In this document: piece after piece, positions 11,824 through 24,919 of the stretch
Layout of the letters: the number at the start of each line of letters is the position of its first letter
Numbering within the stretch: position 1 is the first letter of the stretch
DNA from: Strigamia acuminata
Lineage: Eukaryota; Arthropoda; Chilopoda; Geophilomorpha; Linotaeniidae
Assembly: GCA_949358305.1 (NCBI GenBank)
Contig: OX442320.1
Span: 870,501 to 934,500, forward strand
Length of the DNA: 64,000 nucleotides
Direction of reading: 5' to 3'
Translations under genes and position numbers: made by a program
The notes under the pieces: generated by a model
Seen by the model: only the letters and a program-made list of their open reading frames with translations
The model's database searches: none
Told to the model about the DNA's origin: nothing

Positions 11824-13789
11824 CATTGGAGCCTTCTACTAAGGTTTAAACACTATTTCTGAACATTCAGAGACATTGATCTTGTGGTCTTTGTGCTAAG
11901 TCAACTGCAATGTGAAATAAGCTCAAAATTTTTTTTTAAAATTTATTGCTTGGATGTTGCTAAAACTTACATTGAAGGCTTCTACTAAGGTTTAAACACT
12001 ATTTCTGAACATTCAGAGACATTGGACTTGTGGTGTTTGTGCTAAGTCAACCGTGATGAGATCAAAAGTCTATTCACCCAAATCATTGCTTGGATGTTTC
12101 TAAAACTTACATTGGAGCCTTCTACTAAGGTTTAAACACTATTTCTGAACATTCAGAGACATTGGTCTTGTGGTGTTTGTGCTAAGTCAACTGTGATGAG
12201 ATCAAAAGTCTATTCTCCCAAATCATTGCTTGGATGTTTCTAAAACTTACATTGGAGCCTTCTACTAAGGTTTAAACACTATTTCTGAACATTCAGAGAC
12301 ATTGGTCTTGTGGTGTTTGTGCTAAGTCAACTATGATGAGATCAAAAGTCTATTCTCCCAAATGATTGCTTGGATGTTTCTAAAACTTACATTGGAGCCT
12401 TCTACTAAGGTTTAAACACTATTTCTGAACATTCAGAGACATTGGTCTTGTGGTGTTTGTGCTAAGTTAACTGTGATGAGATCAAAAGTCTATTCTCGCA
12501 AATCATTGCTTGGATGTTGCTAAAACTTACATTGGAGCCTTCTACTAAGGTTTAAACACTATTTCTGAACATTCAGAGACATTGGTCTTGTGGTGTTTGT
12601 GCTAAGTCAACTGTGATGAGATCAAAAGTCTATTCTCCCAAATCATTGCTTGGATGTTTCTAAAACTTACATTGGAGCCTTCTACTAAGGTTTAAACACT
12701 ATTTCTGAACATTCAGAGACATTGGTCTTGTGGTGTTTGTGCTAAGTCAACTGTGATGAGATCAAAAGTCTATTCTCCCAAATCATTGCTTGGATGTTTC
12801 TAAAACTTACATTGGAGCCTTCTACTAAGGTTTAAACACTATTTCTGAACATTCAGAGACATTGGTCTTGTGGTGTTTGTGCTAAGTCAACTGTGATGAG
12901 ATCAAAAGTCTATTCTCTCAAATCATTGCTTGGATGTTTCTAAAACTTACATTGGAGCCTTCTACTAAGGTTTAAACACTATTTCTGAACATTCAGAGAC
13001 ATTGGTCTTGTGGTGTTTGTGCTAAGTCAACTATGATGAGATCAAAAGTCTATTCTCCCAAATGATTGCTTGGATGTTTCTAAAACTTACATTGGAGCCT
13101 TCTACTAAGGTTTAAACACTATTTCTGAACATTCAGAGACATTGGTCTTGTGGTGTTTGTGCTAAGTTAACTGTGATGAGATCAAAAGTCTATTCTCGCA
13201 AATCATTGCTTGGATGTTGCTAAAACTTACATTGGAGCCTTCTACTAAGGTTTAAACACTATTTCTGAACATTCAGAGACATTGGTCTTGTGGTGTTTGT
13301 GCTAAGTCAACTGTGATGAGATCAAAAGTCTATTCTCCCAAATCATTGCTTGGATGTTTCTAAAACTTACATTGGAGCCTTCTACTAAGGTTTAAACACT
13401 ATTTCTGAACATTCAGAGACATTGGTCTTGTGGTGTTTGTGCTAAGTCAACTGTGATGAGATCAAAAGTCTATTCTCCCAAATCATTGCTTGGATGTTTC
13501 TAAAACTTACATTGGAGCCTTCTACTAAGGTTTAAACACTATTTCTGAACATTCAGAGACATTGGTCTTGTGGTGTTTGTGCTAAGTCAACTGTGATGAG
13601 ATCAAAAGTCTATTCTCCCAAATCATTGCTTGGATGTTTCTAAAACTTACATTGGAGCCTTCTACTAAGGTTTAAACACTATTTCTGAACATTCAGAGAC
13701 ATTGGTCTTGTGGTGTTTGTGCTAAGTCAACTGTGATGAGATCAAAAGTCTATTCTCTCAAATCATTGCTTGGATGTTTCTGAAACTTA
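11824..13789. repeat. B-poor 14-mer block (1966 bp) opening with a B-prime monomer
   Basis: The block starts with a 146-bp B-prime monomer (attgatcttgtggtctttg, gcaatgtgaaataagc, T9 tract followed directly by aaaa, without the C of B). It is followed by an aaccgtgatg/attcacccaaatc monomer headed cattgaaggc and then twelve A monomers. The next B-prime starts at 13790. The distance equals 13 x 140 + 146. Confidence 0.88.
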
Positions 13790-14635
13790 CATTGGAGCCT
13801 TCTACTAAGGTTTAAACACTATTTCTGAACATTCAGAGACATTGATCTTGTGGTCTTTGTGCTAAGTCAACTGCAATGTGAAATAAGCTCAAAATTTTTT
13901 TTTAAAATTTATTGCTTGGATGTTGCTAAAACTTACATTGAAGGCTTCTACTAAGGTTTAAACACTATTTCTGAACATTCAGAGACATTGGACTTGTGGT
14001 GTTTGTGCTAAGTCAACCGTGATGAGATCAAAAGTCTATTCACCCAAATCATTGCTTGGATGTTTCTAAAACTTACATTGGAGCCTTCTACTAAGGTTTA
14101 AACACTATTTCTGAACATTCAGAGACATTGGACTTGTGGTGTTTGTGCTAAGTCAACCGTGATGAGATCAAAAGTCTATTCTCCCAAATCATTGCTTGGA
14201 TGTTTCTAAAACTTACATTGGAGCCTTCTACTAAGGTTTAAACACTATTTCTGAACATTCAGAGACATTAAACTTGTGGTGTTTGTGCTAAGTCAACCGT
14301 GATGAGATCAAAAGTCTATTCACCCAAATCATTGCTTGGATGTTTCTAAAACTTACATTGGAGCCTTCTACTAAGGTTTAAACACTATTTCTGAACATTC
14401 AGAGACATTGGTCTTGTGGTGTTTGTGCTAAGTCAACTATGATGAGATCAAAAGTCTATTCTCCCAAATGATTGCTTGGATGTTTCTAAAACTTACATTG
14501 GAGCCTTCTACTAAGGTTTAAACACTATTTCTGAACATTCAGAGACATTGGTCTTGTGGTGTTTGTGCTAAGTCAACTATGATGAGATCAAAAGTCTATT
14601 CTCCCAAATCATTGCTTGGATGTTTCTAAAACTTA

Positions 14636-17600
14636 CATTGGAGCCTTCTACTAAGGTTTAAACACTATTTCTGAACATTCAGAGACATTGATCTTGTGGT
14701 CTTTGTGCTAAGTCAACTGCAATGTGAAATAAGCTCAAAATTTTTTTTTAAAATTTATTGCTTGGATGTTGCTAAAACTTACATTGAAGGCTTCTACTAA
14801 GGTTTAAACACTATTTCTGAACATTCAGAGACATTGGACTTGTGGTGTTTGTGCTAAGTCAACCGTGATGAGATCAAAAGTCTATTCACCCAAATCATTG
14901 CTTGGATGTTTCTAAAACTTACATTGGAGCCTTCTACTAAGGTTTAAACACTATTTCTGAACATTCAGAGACATTGGTCTTGTGGTGTTTGTGCTAAGTC
15001 AACTGTGATGAGATCAAAAGTCTATTCTCCCAAATCATTGCTTGGATGTTTATAAAACTTACATTGGAGCCTTCTACTAAGGTTTAAACACTATTTCTGA
15101 ACATTCAGAGACATTGGTCTTGTGGTGTTTGTGCTAAGTCAACTATGATGAGATCAAAAGTCTATTCTCCCAAATGATTGCTTGGATGTTTCTAAAACTT
15201 ACATTGGAGCCTTCTACTAAGGTTTAAACACTATTTCTGAACATTCAGAGACATTGGTCTTGTGGTGTTTGTGCTAAGTTAACTGTGATGAGATCAAAAG
15301 TCTATTCTCGCAAATCATTGCTTGGATGTTGCTAAAACTTCCCTTGAAGTCTTCTACTAAGGTTTAAACACTATTTCTGAACATTCAGAGACATTGGTCT
15401 TGTGGTGTTTGTGCTAAGTCAACTGCGATGTGAAATGAGCTCAAAATTTTTTTTTCAAAATTTATTGCTTGGATGTTGCTAAAACTTTCATTGGAGCCTT
15501 CTACTAAGGTTTAAACACTATTTCTGAACATTCAGAGACATTGGTCTTGTGGTGTTTGTGCTAAGTCAACTGTGATGAGATCAAAAGTCTATTCTCCCAA
15601 ATCATTGCTTGGATGTTTCTAAAACTTACATTGGAGCCTTCTACTAAGGTTTAAACACTATTTCTGAACATTCAGAGACATTGGTCTTGTGGTGTTTGTG
15701 CTAAGTCAACTATGATGAGATCAAAAGTCTATTCTCCCAAATCATTGCTTGGATGTTTCTAAAACTTACATTGGAGCCTTCTACTAAGGTTTAAACACTA
15801 TTTCTGAACATTCAGAGACATTGGTCTTGTGGTGTTTGTGCTAAGTCAACTGTGATGAGATCAAAAGTCTATTCTCGCAAATCATTGCTTGGATGTTGCT
15901 AAAACTTCTCTTGAAGTCTTCTACTAAGGTTTAAACACTATTTCTGAACATTCAGAGACATTGGTCTTGTGGTGTTTGTGCTAAGTCAACTGCGATGTGA
16001 AATGAGCTCAAAATTTTTTTTTCAAAATTTATTGCTTGGATGTTGCTAAAACTTACATTGGAGCCTTCTACTAAGGTTTAAACACTATTTCTGAATATTC
16101 AGAGACATTGGTCTTGTGGTGTTTGTGCTAAGTCAACTGTGATGAGATCAAAAGTCTATTCTCCCAAATCATTGCTTGGATGTTTCTAAAACTTACATTG
16201 GAGCCTTCTACTAAGGTTTAAACACTATTTCTGAACATTCAGAGACATTGGTCTTGTGGTGTTTGTGCTAAGTCAACTATGATGAGATCAAAAGTCTATT
16301 CTCCCAAATGATTGCTTGGATGTTTCTAAAACTTACATTGGAGCCTTCTACTAAGGTTTAAACACTATTTCTGAACATTCAGAGACATTGGTCTTGTGGT
16401 GTTTGTGCTAAGTTAACTGTGATGAGATCAAAAGTCTATTCTCGCAAATCATTGCTTGGATGTTGCTAAAACTTACATTGGAGCCTTCTACTAAGGTTTA
16501 AACACTATTTCTGAACATTCAGAGACATTGGTCTTGTGGTGTTTGTGCTAAGTCAACTGTGATGAGATCAAAAGTCTATTCTCCCAAATCATTGCTTGGA
16601 TGTTTCTAAAACTTACATTGGAGCCTTCTACTAAGGTTTAAACACTATTTCTGAACATTCAGAGACATTGGTCTTGTGGTGTTTGTGCTAAGTCAACTGT
16701 GATGAGATCAAAAGTCTATTCTCCCAAATCATTGCTTGGATGTTTCTAAAACTTACATTGGAGCCTTCTACTAAGGTTTAAACACTATTTCTGAACATTC
16801 AGAGACATTGGTCTTGTGGTGTTTGTGCTAAGTCAACTGTGATGAGATCAAAAGTCTATTCTCCCAAATCATTGCTTGGATGTTTCTAAAACTTACATTG
16901 GAGCCTTCTACTAAGGTTTAAACACTATTTCTGAACATTCAGAGACATTGGTCTTGTGGTGTTTGTGCTAAGTCAACTGTGATGAGATCAAAAGTCTATT
17001 CTCTCAAATCATTGCTTGGATGTTTCTAAAACTTACATTGGAGCCTTCTACTAAGGTTTAAACACTATTTCTGAACATTCAGAGACATTGGTCTTGTGGT
17101 GTTTGTGCTAAGTCAACTATGATGAGATCAAAAGTCTATTCTCCCAAATGATTGCTTGGATGTTTCTAAAACTTACATTGGAGCCTTCTACTAAGGTTTA
17201 AACACTATTTCTGAACATTCAGAGACATTGGTCTTGTGGTGTTTGTGCTAAGTTAACTGTGATGAGATCTAAAGTCTATTCTCGCAAATCATTGCTTGGA
17301 TGTTGCTAAAACTTACATTGGAGCCTTCTACTAAGGTTTAAACACTATTTCTGAACATTCAGAGACATTGGTCTTGTGGTGTTTGTGCTAAGTCAACTGT
17401 GATGAGATCAAAAGTCTATTCTCCCAAATCATTGCTTGGATGTTTCTAAAACTTACATTGGAGCCTTCTACTAAGGTTTAAACACTATTTCTGAACATTC
17501 AGAGACATTGGTCTTGTGGTGTTTGTGCTAAGTCAACTATGATGAGATCAAAAGTCTATTCTCCCAAATCATTGCTTGGATGTTTCTAAAACTTACATTG

Positions 17601-19702
17601 GAGCCTTCTACTAAGGTTTAAACACTATTTCTGAACATTCAGAGACATTGGTCTTGTGGTGTTTGTGCTAAGTCAACTGTGATGAGATCAAAAGTCTATT
17701 CTCGCAAATCATTGCTTGGATGTTGCTAAAACTTCTCTTGAAGTCTTCTACTAAGGTTTAAACACTATTTCTGAACATTCAGAGACATTGGTCTTGTGGT
17801 GTTTGTGCTAAGTCAACTGCGATGTGAAATGAGCTCAAAATTTTTTTTTCAAAATTTATTGCTTGGATGTTGCTAAAACTTACATTGGAGCCTTCTACTA
17901 AGGTTTAAACACTATTTCTGAATATTCAGAGACATTGGTCTTGTGGTGTTTGTGCTAAGTCAACTGTGATGAGATCAAAAGTCTATTCTCCCAAATCATT
18001 GCTTGGATGTTTCTAAAACTTACATTGGAGCCTTCTACTAAGGTTTAAACACTATTTCTGAACATTCAGAGACATTGGTCTTGTGGTGTTTGTGCTAAGT
18101 CAACTATGATGAGATCAAAAGTCTATTCTCCCAAATGATTGCTTGGATGTTTCTAAAACTTACATTGGAGCCTTCTACTAAGGTTTAAACACTATTTCTG
18201 AACATTCAGAGACATTGGTCTTGTGGTGTTTGTGCTAAGTTAACTGTGATGAGATCAAAAGTCTATTCTCGCAAATCATTGCTTGGATGTTGCTAAAACT
18301 TACATTGGAGCCTTCTACTAAGGTTTAAACACTATTTCTGAACATTCAGAGACATTGGTCTTGTGGTGTTTGTGCTAAGTCAACTGTGATGAGATCAAAA
18401 GTCTATTCTCCCAAATCATTGCTTGGATGTTTCTAAAACTTACATTGGAGCCTTCTACTAAGGTTTAAACACTATTTCTGAACATTCAGAGACATTGGTC
18501 TTGTGGTGTTTGTGCTAAGTCAACTGTGATGAGATCAAAAGTCTATTCTCCCAAATCATTGCTTGGATGTTTCTAAAACTTACATTGGAGCCTTCTACTA
18601 AGGTTTAAACACTATTTCTGAACATTCAGAGACATTGGTCTTGTGGTGTTTGTGCTAAGTCAACTGTGATGAGATCAAAAGTCTATTCTCCCAAATCATT
18701 GCTTGGATGTTTCTAAAACTTACATTGGAGCCTTCTACTAAGGTTTAAACACTATTTCTGAACATTCAGAGACATTGGTCTTGTGGTGTTTGTGCTAAGT
18801 CAACTGTGATGAGATCAAAAGTCTATTCTCTCAAATCATTGCTTGGATGTTTCTAAAACTTACATTGGAGCCTTCTACTAAGGTTTAAACACTATTTCTG
18901 AACATTCAGAGACATTGGTCTTGTGGTGTTTGTGCTAAGTCAACTATGATGAGATCAAAAGTCTATTCTCCCAAATGATTGCTTGGATGTTTCTAAAACT
19001 TACATTGGAGCCTTCTACTAAGGTTTAAACACTATTTCTGAACATTCAGAGACATTGGTCTTGTGGTGTTTGTGCTAAGTTAACTGTGATGAGATCTAAA
19101 GTCTATTCTCGCAAATCATTGCTTGGATGTTGCTAAAACTTACATTGGAGCCTTCTACTAAGGTTTAAACACTATTTCTGAACATTCAGAGACATTGGTC
19201 TTGTGGTGTTTGTGCTAAGTCAACTGTGATGAGATCAAAAGTCTATTCTCCCAAATCATTGCTTGGATGTTTCTAAAACTTACATTGGAGCCTTCTACTA
19301 AGGTTTAAACACTATTTCTGAACATTCAGAGACATTGGTCTTGTGGTGTTTGTGCTAAGTCAACTGTGATGAGATCAAAAGTCTATTCTCCCAAATCATT
19401 GCTTGGATGTTTCTAAAACTTACATTGGAGCCTTCTACTAAGGTTTAAACACTATTTCTGAACATTCAGAGACATTGGTCTTGTGGTGTTTGTGCTAAGT
19501 CAACTGTGATGAGATCAAAAGTCTATTCTCCCAAATCATTGCTTGGATGTTTCTAAAACTTACATTGGAGCCTTCTACTAAGGTTTAAACACTATTTCTG
19601 AACATTCAGAGACATTGGTCTTGTGGTGTTTGTGCTAAGTCAACTGTGATGAGATCAAAAGTCTATTCTCTCAAATCATTGCTTGGATGTTTCTGAAACT
19701 TA
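14636..19702. repeat. Large duplicated satellite block, long version (5067 bp)
   Basis: It runs from one B-prime start to the next and contains one 146-bp, three 147-bp and thirty-two 140-bp monomers. Its first ten monomers match in order those from 24920, and its last thirteen match in order those ending at 28159. The difference in length from 24920-28159 is exactly 1827 bp, which is the 13-mer it carries in an extra copy. Confidence 0.85.
16056..19702. repeat. 13-mer (1827 bp) and its partial tandem copy
   Basis: Units start at 16056 and 17883. Both open with a gaatattc monomer, then aaatGatt, agTTaac, four plain A monomers ending in ctcTc, aaatGatt, and an agTTaac monomer with the private change gagatctaaag (17264 and 19091, exactly 1827 bp apart). 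After nine shared monomers the first copy ends A-A-A-B, while the second continues with four A monomers to the B-prime at 19703. Confidence 0.88.
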
Positions 19703-21114
19703 CATTGGAGCCTTCTACTAAGGTTTAAACACTATTTCTGAACATTCAGAGACATTGATCTTGTGGTCTTTGTGCTAAGTCAACTGCAATGTGAAATAAG
19801 CTCAAAATTTTTTTTTAAAATTTATTGCTTGGATGTTGCTAAAACTTACATTGAAGGCTTCTACTAAGGTTTAAACACTATTTCTGAACATTCAGAGACA
19901 TTGGACTTGTGGTGTTTGTGCTAAGTCAACCGTGATGAGATCAAAAGTCTATTCACCCAAATCATTGCTTGGATGTTTCTAAAACTTACATTGGAGCCTT
20001 CTACTAAGGTTTAAACACTATTTCTGAACATTCAGAGACATTGGTCTTGTGGTGTTTGTGCTAAGTCAACTGTGATGAGATCAAAAGTCTATTCTTCCAA
20101 ATCATTGCTTGGATGTTTCTAAAACTTACATTGGAGCCTTCTACTAAGGTTTAAACACTATTTCTGAACATTCAGAGACATTGGTCTTGTGGTGTTTGTG
20201 CTAAGTCAACTATGATGAGATCAAAAGTCTATTCTCCCAAATGATTGCTTGGATGTTTCTAAAACTTACATTGGAGCCTTCTACTAAGGTTTAAACACTA
20301 TTTCTGAACATTCAGAGACATTGGTCTTGTGGTGTTTGTGCTAAGTCAACTATGATGAGATCAAAAGTCTATTCTCCCAAATCATTGCTTGGATGTTTCT
20401 AAAACTTACATTGGAGCCTTCTACTAAGGTTTAAACACTATTTCTGAACATTCAGAGACATTGATCTTGTGGTCTTTGTGCTAAGTCAACTGCAATGTGA
20501 AATAAGCTCAAAATTTTTTTTTAAAATTTATTGCTTGGATGTTGCTAAAACTTACATTGAAGGCTTCTACTAAGGTTTAAACACTATTTCTGAACATTCA
20601 GAGACATTGGACTTGTGGTGTTTGTGCTAAGTCAACCGTGATGAGATCAAAAGTCTATTCACCCAAATCATTGCTTGGATGTTTCTAAAACTTACATTGG
20701 AGCCTTCTACTAAGGTTTAAACACTATTTCTGAACATTCAGAGACATTGGTCTTGTGGTGTTTGTGCTAAGTCAACTGTGATGAGATCAAAAGTCTATTC
20801 TCCCAAATCATTGCTTGGATGTTTCTAAAACTTACATTGGAGCCTTCTACTAAGGTTTAAACACTATTTCTGAACATTCAGAGACATTGGTCTTGTGGTG
20901 TTTGTGCTAAGTCAACTATGATGAGATCAAAAGTCTATTCTCCCAAATGATTGCTTGGATGTTTCTAAAACTTACATTGGAGCCTTCTACTAAGGTTTAA
21001 ACACTATTTCTGAACATTCAGAGACATTGGTCTTGTGGTGTTTGTGCTAAGTCAACTATGATGAGATCAAAAGTCTATTCTCCCAAATCATTGCTTGGAT
21101 GTTTCTAAAACTTA
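19703..21114. repeat. 5-mer higher-order repeat (706 bp), two copies
   Basis: B-prime starts at 19703, 20409 and 21115 are exactly 706 bp apart (146 + 4 x 140). Order: B-prime, accgtg/caccc monomer, A, A with aaatGatt, A with aactATG and aaatCatt. Confidence 0.9.
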
Positions 21115-23507
21115 CATTGGAGCCTTCTACTAAGGTTTAAACACTATTTCTGAACATTCAGAGACATTGATCTTGTGGTCTTTGTGCTAAGTCAACTGCA
21201 ATGTGAAATAAGCTCAAAATTTTTTTTTAAAATTTATTGCTTGGATGTTGCTAAAACTTACATTGAAGGCTTCTACTAAGGTTTAAACACTATTTCTGAA
21301 CATTCAGAGACATTGGACTTGTGGTGTTTGTGCTAAGTCAACCGTGATGAGATCAAAAGTCTATTCACCCAAATCATTGCTTGGATGTTTCTAAAACTTA
21401 CATTGGAGCCTTCTACTAAGGTTTAAACACTATTTCTGAACATTCAGAGACATTGGTCTTGTGGTGTTTGTGCTAAGTCAACTATGATGAGATCAAAAGT
21501 CTATTCTCCCAAATCATTGCTTGGATGTTTCTAAAACTTACATTGGAGCCTTCTACTAAGGTTTAAACACTATTTCTGAACATTCAGAGACATTGGTCTT
21601 GTGGTGTTTGTGCTAAGTCAACTGTGATGAGATCAAAAGTCTATTCTCGCAAATCATTGCTTGGATGTTGCTAAAACTTCTCTTGAAGTCTTCTACTAAG
21701 GTTTAAACACTATTTCTGAACATTCAGAGACATTGGTCTTGTGGTGTTTGTGCTAAGTCAACTGCGATGTGAAATGAGCTCAAAATTTTTTTTTCAAAAT
21801 TTATTGCTTGGATGTTGCTAAAACTTACATTGGAGCCTTCTACTAAGGTTTAAACACTATTTCTGAATATTCAGAGACATTGGTCTTGTGGTGTTTGTGC
21901 TAAGTCAACTGTGATGAGATCAAAAGTCTATTCTCCCAAATCATTGCTTGGATGTTTCTAAAACTTACATTGGAGCCTTCTACTAAGGTTTAAACACTAT
22001 TTCTGAACATTCAGAGACATTGGTCTTGTGGTGTTTGTGCTAAGTCAACTATGATGAGATCAAAAGTCTATTCTCCCAAATGATTGCTTGGATGTTTCTA
22101 AAACTTACATTGGAGCCTTCTACTAAGGTTTAAACACTATTTCTGAACATTCAGAGACATTGGTCTTGTGGTGTTTGTGCTAAGTTAACTGTGATGAGAT
22201 CAAAAGTCTATTCTCGCAAATCATTGCTTGGATGTTGCTAAAACTTACATTGGAGCCTTCTACTAAGGTTTAAACACTATTTCTGAACATTCAGAGACAT
22301 TGGTCTTGTGGTGTTTGTGCTAAGTCAACTGTGATGAGATCAAAAGTCTATTCTCCCAAATCATTGCTTGGATGTTTCTAAAACTTACATTGGAGCCTTC
22401 TACTAAGGTTTAAACACTATTTCTGAACATTCAGAGACATTGGTCTTGTGGTGTTTGTGCTAAGTCAACTGTGATGAGATCAAAAGTCTATTCTCCCAAA
22501 TCATTGCTTGGATGTTTCTAAAACTTACATTGGAGCCTTCTACTAAGGTTTAAACACTATTTCTGAACATTCAGAGACATTGGTCTTGTGGTGTTTGTGC
22601 TAAGTCAACTGTGATGAGATCAAAAGTCTATTCTCCCAAATCATTGCTTGGATGTTTCTAAAACTTACATTGGAGCCTTCTACTAAGGTTTAAACACTAT
22701 TTCTGAACATTCAGAGACATTGGTCTTGTGGTGTTTGTGCTAAGTCAACTGTGATGAGATCAAAAGTCTATTCTCTCAAATCATTGCTTGGATGTTTCTA
22801 AAACTTACATTGGAGCCTTCTACTAAGGTTTAAACACTATTTCTGAACATTCAGAGACATTGGTCTTGTGGTGTTTGTGCTAAGTTAACTGTGATGAGAT
22901 CAAAAGTCTATTCTCGCAAATCATTGCTTGGATGTTGCTAAAACTTACATTGGAGCCTTCTACTAAGGTTTAAACACTATTTCTGAACATTCAGAGACAT
23001 TGGTCTTGTGGTGTTTGTGCTAAGTCAACTGTGATGAGATCAAAAGTCTATTCTCCCAAATCATTGCTTGGATGTTTCTAAAACTTACATTGGAGCCTTC
23101 TACTAAGGTTTAAACACTATTTCTGAACATTCAGAGACATTGGTCTTGTGGTGTTTGTGCTAAGTCAACTGTGATGAGATCAAAAGTCTATTCTCCCAAA
23201 TCATTGCTTGGATGTTTCTAAAACTTACATTGGAGCCTTCTACTAAGGTTTAAACACTATTTCTGAACATTCAGAGACATTGGTCTTGTGGTGTTTGTGC
23301 TAAGTCAACTGTGATGAGATCAAAAGTCTATTCTCCCAAATCATTGCTTGGATGTTTCTAAAACTTACATTGGAGCCTTCTACTAAGGTTTAAACACTAT
23401 TTCTGAACATTCAGAGACATTGGTCTTGTGGTGTTTGTGCTAAGTCAACTGTGATGAGATCAAAAGTCTATTCTCTCAAATCATTGCTTGGATGTTTCTG
23501 AAACTTA
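21115..23507. repeat. Shortened satellite block (2393 bp)
   Basis: Same overall order as 24920-28159, but it lacks one run of five monomers (4 x 140 + 147) after the accgtg monomer and one aaatGatt monomer before 22808. Its length is 3240 - 707 - 140. The missing pieces are whole monomers, as expected from unequal exchange. Confidence 0.82.
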
Positions 23508-24919
23508 CATTGGAGCCTTCTACTAAGGTTTAAACACTATTTCTGAACATTCAGAGACATTGATCTTGTGGTCTTTGTGCTAAGTCAACTGCAATGTGAA
23601 ATAAGCTCAAAATTTTTTTTTAAAATTTATTGCTTGGATGTTGCTAAAACTTACATTGAAGGCTTCTACTAAGGTTTAAACACTATTTCTGAACATTCAG
23701 AGACATTGGACTTGTGGTGTTTGTGCTAAGTCAACCGTGATGAGATCAAAAGTCTATTCACCCAAATCATTGCTTGGATGTTTCTAAAACTTACATTGGA
23801 GCCTTCTACTAAGGTTTAAACACTATTTCTGAACATTCAGAGACATTGGTCTTGTGGTGTTTGTGCTAAGTCAACTGTGATGAGATCAAAAGTCTATTCT
23901 CCCAAATCATTGCTTGGATGTTTCTAAAACTTACATTGGAGCCTTCTACTAAGGTTTAAACACTATTTCTGAACATTCAGAGACATTGGTCTTGTGGTGT
24001 TTGTGCTAAGTCAACTATGATGAGATCAAAAGTCTATTCTCCCAAATGATTGCTTGGATGTTTCTAAAACTTACATTGGAGCCTTCTACTAAGGTTTAAA
24101 CACTATTTCTGAACATTCAGAGACATTGGTCTTGTGGTGTTTGTGCTAAGTCAACTATGATGAGATCAAAAGTCTATTCTCCCAAATCATTGCTTGGATG
24201 TTTCTAAAACTTACATTGGAGCCTTCTACTAAGGTTTAAACACTATTTCTGAACATTCAGAGACATTGATCTTGTGGTCTTTGTGCTAAGTCAACTGCAA
24301 TGTGAAATAAGCTCAAAATTTTTTTTTAAAATTTATTGCTTGGATGTTGCTAAAACTTACATTGAAGGCTTCTACTAAGGTTTAAACACTATTTCTGAAC
24401 ATTCAGAGACATTGGACTTGTGGTGTTTGTGCTAAGTCAACCGTGATGAGATCAAAAGTCTATTCACCCAAATCATTGCTTGGATGTTTCTAAAACTTAC
24501 ATTGGAGCCTTCTACTAAGGTTTAAACACTATTTCTGAACATTCAGAGACATTGGTCTTGTGGTGTTTGTGCTAAGTCAACTGTGATGAGATCAAAAGTC
24601 TATTCTCCCAAATCATTGCTTGGATGTTTCTAAAACTTACATTGGAGCCTTCTACTAAGGTTTAAACACTATTTCTGAACATTCAGAGACATTGGTCTTG
24701 TGGTGTTTGTGCTAAGTCAACTATGATGAGATCAAAAGTCTATTCTCCCAAATGATTGCTTGGATGTTTCTAAAACTTACATTGGAGCCTTCTACTAAGG
24801 TTTAAACACTATTTCTGAACATTCAGAGACATTGGTCTTGTGGTGTTTGTGCTAAGTCAACTATGATGAGATCAAAAGTCTATTCTCCCAAATCATTGCT
24901 TGGATGTTTCTAAAACTTA
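23508..24919. repeat. 5-mer higher-order repeat (706 bp), second locus, two copies
   Basis: B-prime starts at 23508, 24214 and 24920 are 706 bp apart, with the same monomer order as 19703-21114. Confidence 0.9.
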
